A stretch of 64,000 nt of DNA. It comes from Pelagibius litoralis (lineage in GTDB: Bacteria; Pseudomonadota; Alphaproteobacteria; Kiloniellales; Kiloniellaceae). Numbering within the stretch: position 1 is the stretch's first letter; every line of letters begins with the position of its first letter. Of this stretch, positions 58,608 through 64,000 are shown piece after piece. The notes under the pieces were generated by a model, which saw nothing but the letters and a program-made list of their open reading frames with translations, had not been told where the DNA came from and ran no database searches. The stretch lies in the NCBI RefSeq assembly GCF_011683915.1, contig NZ_JAAQPH010000001.1, forward strand, positions 372,001 to 436,000. Reading direction: 5' to 3'. The translations under genes and the position numbers were made by a program.

Positions 58608-58875
58608 TGCCTCATTCCCCAGTCGCTTCATCCCCGATTTCTTGAGGCATGGTTACATAGGCGCAGTTCAAAGCAAAACGCTCGAACGGCTCTGACCGCC
58701 GGGTTTTCAGATAGGCGAGGCCAGCCCCCGCACATCCCCTCTATCCCGGCAAAGCATGAAGCGGCATCTTGCGACCTGATGCCAGTCTCATTAGGCTCGC
58801 CAACCGTCGGCGCCGGAACCTGCTTTGCGGGGGGCTTGGCAAACAGGATTCAAAAACAGAGGCGAGTGAACTGAG

Positions 58876-59745
58876 ATGACCAAAGTTGCCTTCATCGGGC
58901 TTGGCGTCATGGGCTTTCCCATGGCCGGGCACCTGGCCTCCGCCGGCCATGACGTAACGGTCTACAACCGGACCGCGGCGAAAGCGCAGGATTGGGTGGC
59001 CAGACACGGCGGGGCCGCCGCCGCGACCCCGCGGGAAGCTGCTGAGGGCGCCGAAATCGTTTTCTCCTGCGTCGGCAACGATGACGACCTGCGCAGTGTG
59101 ATTCTGGGCGGCGAGGGGGCTTTTGCCGGAATGGCCGAGGGTACGATCCTGGTGGACAACACCACCGCTTCGGCCGAGGTTGCCCGCGAGCTGGCAGCCG
59201 CCGGCAACCAACGCGGCGTCGCCTTCATCGACGGCCCTGTTTCGGGCGGGCAGGCAGGGGCGGAAAACGGCGCCCTTACGGTCATGTGCGGCGGCGATCA
59301 GACGGCTTTCGACCGTGCGCAGCCGGTGATCGATGCCTTTGCCCGCGCCGTCACCCTGATGGGGCCGGTAGGCGCCGGACAACTCACCAAGATGGTCAAC
59401 CAGATCTGTATCGCTGGCTTGCTGCAGGGTTTGTCGGAAGGCATGAGCTTCGGCCAGAAGGCCGGCCTCGACATGGACAAGGTAATCGATGTGATCTCCA
59501 AGGGGGCGGCGCAGTCCTGGCAGATGGAAAACCGTGCCTCGACCATGTGCCAGGGGTCTTTCGATTTCGGCTTTGCCGTCGACTGGATGCGCAAGGACCT
59601 CGGGATCTGCCTGGCGGAGGCGCACAACAATGGCGCCCGCCTGCCGGTGACCGCCCTGGTCGATCAGTTCTATGCCCAGGTTCAGGCCCGCGGGGGCAAG
59701 CGTTGGGATACCTCCAGTCTGATGCACCTGGTGGCCAACGACTGA
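58876..59745 (+). CDS. Beta-hydroxyacid dehydrogenase (3-hydroxyisobutyrate dehydrogenase family)
   Basis: 289 residues. NAD(P) motif 'FIGLGVMGFPMAGHLASAGH', substrate loop 'DGPVSGGQAGAENG' and catalytic Lys in 'GAGQLTKMVNQI'. Arg after the second strand ('YNRT') suggests NADP preference. Candidates are 2-hydroxy-3-oxopropionate reductase or 3-hydroxyisobutyrate dehydrogenase; I cannot separate them from sequence alone. Confidence 0.93.
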   Translation: MTKVAFIGLGVMGFPMAGHLASAGHDVTVYNRTAAKAQDWVARHGGAAAATPREAAEGAEIVFSCVGNDDDLRSVILGGEGAFAGMAEGTILVDNTTASAEVARELAAAGNQRGVAFIDGPVSGGQAGAENGALTVMCGGDQTAFDRAQPVIDAFARAVTLMGPVGAGQLTKMVNQICIAGLLQGLSEGMSFGQKAGLDMDKVIDVISKGAAQSWQMENRASTMCQGSFDFGFAVDWMRKDLGICLAEAHNNGARLPVTALVDQFYAQVQARGGKRWDTSSLMHLVAND

Positions 59746-59800
59746 TCTGCCATAACCGCTTCCATCCTTGGTCGCCGCCGACTTGGGAAAGAGTGAGTTC

Positions 59801-60292
59801 ATGACTTTGCAAGTTTTCGCGCTGCAGGCCGTCTTTACCGGCGTGTTTGCGACCCTGATACTCGATATCTGGCAGCGGCTGCTATTTTCGGTTTCGGGTA
59901 TTCCACCGGCCGATTGGGGCCTGATCGGCCGGTGGTTCGCCTATCTTCCCAAAGGCCGTCTGATTCATCGGCCGATTGGCGAAACCCCGGCGGTGGCAGG
60001 CGAGGCGGCCATCGGCTGGACCATGCATTATCTCGTCGGTATCGCCTATGGCTTTGCCTATCTCGGCCTGATGGTTTTTGGCTTGGACCGGCCGCCAAGC
60101 CTGTTGAACGGTTTTGTCTTCGGGGCCGTTTCGGTGGTGATCCCCTGGTTCATAATGCAGCCCGGCCTGGGGGCCGGGATCATGGCGCGCCTTGCGCCCA
60201 ACCCCTGGATCCCGCGACTGAACGCCCTGGCCAGCCACGCGCTCTACGGTATCGCCCTCTATGGCGGGGTCCAACTGGCGGCACAGTTGTAG
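59801..60292 (+). CDS. DUF2938-like membrane protein
   Basis: 163 residues with four membrane helices. 'FATLILDIWQRLL', 'FAYLPKGRLIHRPI', 'GWTMHYLVGIAYGFAYL' and 'PWFIMQPGLGAGI' match what I recall of DUF2938. No known function. ATG 59801 lies 55 bases after the dehydrogenase stop, so the two could be co-transcribed. Confidence 0.85.
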   Translation: MTLQVFALQAVFTGVFATLILDIWQRLLFSVSGIPPADWGLIGRWFAYLPKGRLIHRPIGETPAVAGEAAIGWTMHYLVGIAYGFAYLGLMVFGLDRPPSLLNGFVFGAVSVVIPWFIMQPGLGAGIMARLAPNPWIPRLNALASHALYGIALYGGVQLAAQL

Positions 60293-60305
60293 TCCGAAAT
60301 AGGAA

Positions 60306-60341
60306 GAGGGGCGGAGCAACCTTTCGGCTGCACCGCCCCTC
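60306..60341. terminator. Terminator between converging DUF2938-like and RTX genes
   Basis: A perfect 9-bp stem GAGGGGCGG/CCGCCCCTC with an inner AGC/GCT pairing. On the minus strand it is followed by TTCCTATTT, fitting termination of the RTX transcript. Confidence 0.7.
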
Positions 60342-60354
60342 AGGGCAAAATCGC

Positions 60355-61191
60355 CTAAACCAGGGTGCCGAGGTTCAGATCGTTCTGGTCCAGATCACCC
60401 GTGACATTGGTCACCGTCGCCAGGACCGTGTCGAAGACCGCATCCCCGGTGGTGTCGACCGAGATCACGGCATCCTGGCCAATCCCTGCCTGTTGCACGT
60501 CAACCCGGGAACTGCGATCCACGTCCGCGACGCTCAGACCGTCCAGCAGAGCGTCGAGATCGATGCTGTCCACGCCCGTCGCATCGAACCCGTCGATCAG
60601 ATCGCCGGCATCGACGATATCGTTGTAGATGAAGGTATCGCTGCCGGTCCCGCCAATCAAGGTGTCGTTGCCGGTTCCACCGACAAGAGTGTCGTCACCC
60701 GAGTTGCCATAGAGCAGATCGTTGCCGTCGCCGCCGAGGATGCTGTCGTTGCCCCCGCCGGTGACGCTGCCGTTGGAATCACCATAGACCGTGTCATTGC
60801 CACTGCCGGCATCAATGACGTCATCACCGCCGCCGTAGACGGAAGCCGTACCACCATCAAAGGCGAGGGCGTCGCCGGCAATGAGATCGGCGCCGCCACC
60901 GCCGAAAATAGTGTCATCGCCGCCATACTCGGCATCGGCCAGTCCGCCCTGGGAAAGAGCGTCGCCGGAAACTTTGTCGTTGCCACCGCCGGCAAAGATG
61001 AGATCCGTGCCGTCGTGTTCGGAAAAGAGGCTGAAATTGGAGCGAGCCGTACCGCCGCCCTGCGCAAGGGAATCGCCCGCGATCAGGTCGTTTCCACTTC
61101 CGCTGTCGATGGTATCGCTACCAGCGCTGGCCATGCCTTCCAGAGAGGCACTGCTGTTGAGAGTCGCCGTTCCGCCGCCCTGAACCAGCAC
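60355..61191 (-). CDS. RTX secreted protein, C-terminal part of a frameshifted gene
   Basis: 278 residues counted from a GTG, but the frame is open to about 61263, where it joins the reading frame of the next entry. It carries about six tandem units of an RTX-type repeat and ends with canonical nonapeptides ('GGDGNDLLYGNSGDDTLVGG'). A C-terminal 100-residue type I secretion domain follows, starting 'GTGSDTFIYND'. Calcium would fold the repeats outside the cell. The end is almost identical to the neighbouring RTX protein. By itself this ORF lacks an N terminus. Confidence 0.8.
   Translation of the reverse strand: MLVQGGGTATLNSSASLEGMASAGSDTIDSGSGNDLIAGDSLAQGGGTARSNFSLFSEHDGTDLIFAGGGNDKVSGDALSQGGLADAEYGGDDTIFGGGGADLIAGDALAFDGGTASVYGGGDDVIDAGSGNDTVYGDSNGSVTGGGNDSILGGDGNDLLYGNSGDDTLVGGTGNDTLIGGTGSDTFIYNDIVDAGDLIDGFDATGVDSIDLDALLDGLSVADVDRSSRVDVQQAGIGQDAVISVDTTGDAVFDTVLATVTNVTGDLDQNDLNLGTLV
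60371..60528. repeat. 158-bp identical repeat, copy 1 (RTX C-terminal signal)
   Basis: By eye the 158 bases are identical to 62217-62374. They encode the last 50 or so residues of the secretion signal. Upstream of this tract the two genes differ by mostly silent changes, which points to recent gene conversion or duplication of just this end. Confidence 0.9.
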
Positions 61192-62171
61192 GTCGCCGGA
61201 GATGGTATCGTTGTTGCTGCCGGTCGTGATGCTGTCGTTGCCTGCATGGCTGCCGGCAAAGGCCAGATATTTGCCAAAGCCGTTGACGTGGCATCACCGA
61301 TGGCCAACGCGTCACCGGCGATCAGGTTCTTGCCGCCGTTACCGTTTATGATATCGCTGCCTGTCGTGCCGCCCTCTCTTGCATCGTTGAACAAGAAGGC
61401 CGACGCCCGGCCAGAGGTGCTGACAGCAAGGGAGCCGCCGGAGAGAACGTCAGCGGCGCCATCGCCTGTGATCGTGTCGCTGCTCGAAATGCCGCCATAA
61501 GCGATGTTCCCCGCCCATGCCTCAGCCAAGCCATCACTGATGGCCAGGGCTTCTCCTGCGATGCTGTCAGACCCATCGATTCCGCGCAGGCTGTCGTTCC
61601 CCGCCTCCGCGGTTGCCCCGGTGGCTGTGTTCCCAACACCGGCTCGCGCACTAAGGTCGCTGATCGCCAGAGCGTCGCCGGCCATTGCGTCGTTACCGAT
61701 GCCCCCACCGACAGTATCATTGCCGGCGATGGCGTCCAGCCCATCGGTCAGTGATTCAGCAAGTGCCGTTCCGTTCTCAGCATGCGCGAGCGTCTCTCCT
61801 GACAGATTGTCGGCACCACTGCCGCCGAGAATGGAATCATTCCCTTCCGTAGCGCCGCCGCCGGCGCTGATGATGGAAACCGCAGAAGCCGGAGCGTTGC
61901 TTGCTACATCCAGGTCTTCGCCAGCGATGTTGTCGGCACCGCCGCCGCCGGAGAGGCGGTCGTTGCCGCCCAGTCCTTCGATCAGGTCATCACCAATGCC
62001 CCCACCGATGGTGTTGTCGCCGTCATCACCGGAAACCAAGAGGGCCAATGCGGCCAGTGTAGGGATGGACACTCCTTGCAGGGTGAGAGCAGGTTGCAAG
62101 CCACCTTCCAATACATCCGGGGCAGGGATGTTGGTACTGGAAACCGGGGTCTGAGAGTTGTTCTGTGCCAT
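61083..62171 (-). CDS. RTX secreted protein, N-terminal part of a frameshifted gene
   Basis: About 302 residues are in the coding frame. Beyond about 61266 the frame reads repeats out of phase and stops at 61083. The N terminus 'MAQNNSQTPVSSTNIPAPDV' has no signal peptide, as expected for type I secretion. Six ~40-residue units follow, each like 'NDSLRGIDGSDSIAGEALA'. Adding one base near 61263-61266 restores a single protein of about 605 residues ending at 60355. Confidence 0.8.
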   Translation of the reverse strand: MAQNNSQTPVSSTNIPAPDVLEGGLQPALTLQGVSIPTLAALALLVSGDDGDNTIGGGIGDDLIEGLGGNDRLSGGGGADNIAGEDLDVASNAPASAVSIISAGGGATEGNDSILGGSGADNLSGETLAHAENGTALAESLTDGLDAIAGNDTVGGGIGNDAMAGDALAISDLSARAGVGNTATGATAEAGNDSLRGIDGSDSIAGEALAISDGLAEAWAGNIAYGGISSSDTITGDGAADVLSGGSLAVSTSGRASAFLFNDAREGGTTGSDIINGNGGKNLIAGDALAIGDATSTALANIWPLPAAMQATTASRPAATTIPSPATCWFRAAERRLSTAVPLWKAWPALVAIPSTAEVETT

Positions 62172-62200
62172 TACGCTATACTCCGTAGATCCGAGACACC

Positions 62201-64000
62201 TTAGACAAGCGTGCCAAGGTTCAGATCGTTCTGGTCCAGATCACCCGTGACATTGGTCACCGTCGCCAGGACCGTGTCGAAGACCGCATCCCCGGTGGTG
62301 TCGACCGAGATCACGGCATCCTGGCCAATCCCTGCCTGTTGCACGTCAACCCGGGAACTGCGATCCACGTCCGCAACACCCAGGCCGTCCAGCAACGCAT
62401 CCAGGTCGATACTGTCGACGCCGGTCGCATCGAACCCGTCGATCAGATCCCCCGCATCGACGATATCGTTGTAGACGAAAGTATCGCTGCCGGTCCCGCC
62501 GTACAGGGTATCGTTACCGGCGCCGCCGTCGAAGACATCGTTGCCGCCGTTGCCGGTGAGCACGTCGTTGCCGCCGAAGCCCAGCAGGTAATCTTCCTGG
62601 GCGTCGCCCTGCAGGTTGTCGTGATTGTCGGTGCCCAGCGAGAGAATCCGCGAGAAGATGCCGTTGCCCGAACCCTCCGGGCCGCTCCAGCTGAAGGCGA
62701 TGCGCCCGTCGGCCAGGGCCGTGACCTCGATATTGGTCTGGTTGCCGACCGCCGCGTCGGAGACCATGAACTGATTCCCGATAGGATTGCCGTCCGCGTC
62801 GAACTGGCGCGCGAAGACCCCGGTGCCGTCGCCGTCGCCCTGATCCGAAACCCAGGCCGCTATAAAGCCGCCACCCGGCAGCGACGCCAGGGAAGGCGCC
62901 GTCTGACTGCCCGCCGTCTGGTCGTTGGCCACGAAAGCGGCACCCTGCGGAACCCCGTCGATATCGAAAATCCGTGCCATGATGGCTGTGCCGTCACCGT
63001 CCTGACCGGACGATACCCAACTCGCCACAAAACCACCGTCTTCCAGCAAGGCCAAGGTAGTGGTGCTGGAAAAAACTCCCAGCGTCGCATCAAAGATTTC
63101 CAACTCGGCCCCAACCGGTTCGCCGAAGCTGTCGAAGCGTTGAGCGATGTGCTTGGCGGTGCTGAAGTTCGTCCAAGCCACCAGGAAACCGCCGCCGGAA
63201 AGCGCAATGACATCCGGAATGGCAACATTGTTGATGTTGCCGCCGCTGTCCAGAATCAACTCATTGGAACGCGGCGTGCCGTCATTGTCGAAAGTACGAA
63301 CAGAGACCTTCTGGGCAACCGTCCAGGTGACCGCATAGCCGCCGTACTGCAGGCCCGTCACCTCCGGCGACTGATCACTGTTGGACACGTCGACCGTCAC
63401 AACCGAGCCGACGGCACCCCCAGCCGCATCGAACGCCTGTGCCTCGATCCGTGCCACGTTGTTGACGCCCAAGGCCCAGCTCACCACGAAACCGCCGTCG
63501 GAAAGCCCGGAAACCGTCGGATTACTCGGAAAACCGCTGCTGCTGCTGCCAGCCTTCGAGATGAAGACCTCCGAACCAACCTCCACGCCGTCCGCATCAT
63601 AGCGCTGCGCGTAAATGCCCCGCGTGGAGCCGCCGGTGCCGACCACCCAGGTCACCACGTACCCGCCATCCGTCAGACCGGCAATATCGCCGGCACCCCC
63701 ACCCATGCTGGCCGTATCATTGACCGCCAGCGCCGGGCCCGAACCGGTCAGCCCGACCTCGATGCGCACCGTGCGCTCCACACCGCCGTCCAGGTAAACG
63801 AAACTGTCGACACCGCTGAAACCCATCACCGGGGTGTAGCTGTAGGTACCGTCGGCATTCAGCGTGAGGGACCCATTGGAAACATCACTCACCAGCGTGA
63901 CCGCCACCGTGTCGGTATCCAGATCCCCCGCCGCAGAACCGTCAGACAGAACCCGCAACAGATGATCGCCGGCCACAGGTGGCGGCGGCGGCGGCGGTGC
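62201..64000 (-). CDS. Large RTX protein for type I secretion, N-terminal part beyond window
   Basis: 599 residues visible; the frame is open to the window edge. At the edge a proline run (PPPPPPP) leads into a cadherin/tandem-95-like domain ('GSLTLNADGTYSYTP..GFSGVDSFVY', about residues 40-75). Then come about seven blade-like repeats of roughly 50 residues with 'GGYVVTWV' or 'GGFVASWVSSGQDGDGT', and four calcium-binding nonapeptides ('LGFGGNDVLTGNGGNDVFDG'). It ends with the same secretion domain as its neighbour. Likely a large adhesin or matrix protein. Confidence 0.9.
   Translation of the reverse strand, partial: APPPPPPPVAGDHLLRVLSDGSAAGDLDTDTVAVTLVSDVSNGSLTLNADGTYSYTPVMGFSGVDSFVYLDGGVERTVRIEVGLTGSGPALAVNDTASMGGGAGDIAGLTDGGYVVTWVVGTGGSTRGIYAQRYDADGVEVGSEVFISKAGSSSSGFPSNPTVSGLSDGGFVVSWALGVNNVARIEAQAFDAAGGAVGSVVTVDVSNSDQSPEVTGLQYGGYAVTWTVAQKVSVRTFDNDGTPRSNELILDSGGNINNVAIPDVIALSGGGFLVAWTNFSTAKHIAQRFDSFGEPVGAELEIFDATLGVFSSTTTLALLEDGGFVASWVSSGQDGDGTAIMARIFDIDGVPQGAAFVANDQTAGSQTAPSLASLPGGGFIAAWVSDQGDGDGTGVFARQFDADGNPIGNQFMVSDAAVGNQTNIEVTALADGRIAFSWSGPEGSGNGIFSRILSLGTDNHDNLQGDAQEDYLLGFGGNDVLTGNGGNDVFDGGAGNDTLYGGTGSDTFVYNDIVDAGDLIDGFDATGVDSIDLDALLDGLGVADVDRSSRVDVQQAGIGQDAVISVDTTGDAVFDTVLATVTNVTGDLDQNDLNLGTLV
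62217..62374. repeat. 158-bp identical repeat, copy 2 (RTX C-terminal signal)
   Basis: Direct repeat of 60371-60528, same orientation, 1,846 bases away. Recombination between the copies would delete the frameshifted RTX gene and keep one intact C terminus. Confidence 0.9.

Noticed and set aside
59914..61500. A 528-residue open frame on the plus strand across the DUF2938-like and RTX genes.
   Set aside because: It is a shadow of the repetitive RTX coding sequence and crosses a terminator hairpin.
60700..62080. Regular repeats in the RTX region, considered as a CRISPR array or tandem DNA repeat.
   Set aside because: The periodicity is at protein level with variable DNA; there are no identical direct repeats separated by unique spacers.

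Overview
The window is about 62% GC and comes from an alphaproteobacterial chromosome, most likely a marine or halotolerant Rhodospirillales-type organism. This rests on gene content and order, not on a marker gene: fused ispDF, a dusB-ntrBC-ntrYX-trkA-hfq-hflX run, a PDH E1-beta with its own lipoyl domain, a CIRCE-controlled groESL, and many GANTC (CcrM-type) sites in front of a division gene. There are no rRNA or tRNA genes, no CRISPR array, no transposase and no prophage.

Layout. 1-2.4 kb: the end of a LysR regulator, a small-peptide transcription unit, and an ATP-grasp gene. 2.4-6.5 kb (minus strand): ppiD-like chaperone, trpE, GST. 6.7-12.9 kb (plus): tpiA, secG, pyrG, kdsA, eno, ftsB. 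13-20.5 kb: pdhA, pdhB, pdhC, an unknown exported protein, lpdA, lipA, and a Coq10/RatA START protein. Together these make pyruvate dehydrogenase and its lipoyl cofactor. 20.5-21.9 kb: a threonine-codon attenuator in front of a ThrRS-like protein that lacks the editing domain. 21.9-24.8 kb (minus): CPBP protease, pncC, pgpA, ispDF. 24.9-38.2 kb (plus): ypjD-like gene, then dusB, ntrB, ntrC, ntrY, ntrX, trkA, a D-amino-acid aminotransferase, a HAD phosphatase, hfq and hflX, nearly without gaps. 38.2-41.4 kb: CIRCE-groES-groEL, an inositol-monophosphatase-like gene, and two back-to-back palindromic repeats.

41.4-64 kb is more accessory. It holds ald, map, an iron alcohol dehydrogenase of the HOT type, an omega-aminotransferase, a TRAP transporter (dctPQM), an ArsI/CadI-ECF sigma pair, a polyamine-type ABC transporter (potD, then potA-potB-potC), a MocR regulator, a SET-domain protein, a beta-hydroxyacid dehydrogenase, a DUF2938-like membrane protein, and two RTX proteins for type I secretion. 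One RTX gene is split by a frameshift and the other runs off the window. The two share an identical 158-bp stretch encoding the secretion signal.

The most interesting signals are these: (1) the leaderless Thr leader peptide and terminator/antiterminator controlling a short ThrRS; (2) six GANTC sites in 100 bp at the ftsB promoter; (3) a promoter, a perfect Shine-Dalgarno, a tiny ORF and a terminator beside an ATP-grasp gene, with a one-base frame break; and (4) the RTX pair with an unusual ~40-residue repeat. Coding calls come from reading translated sequence and recognising family motifs. No database search was run.
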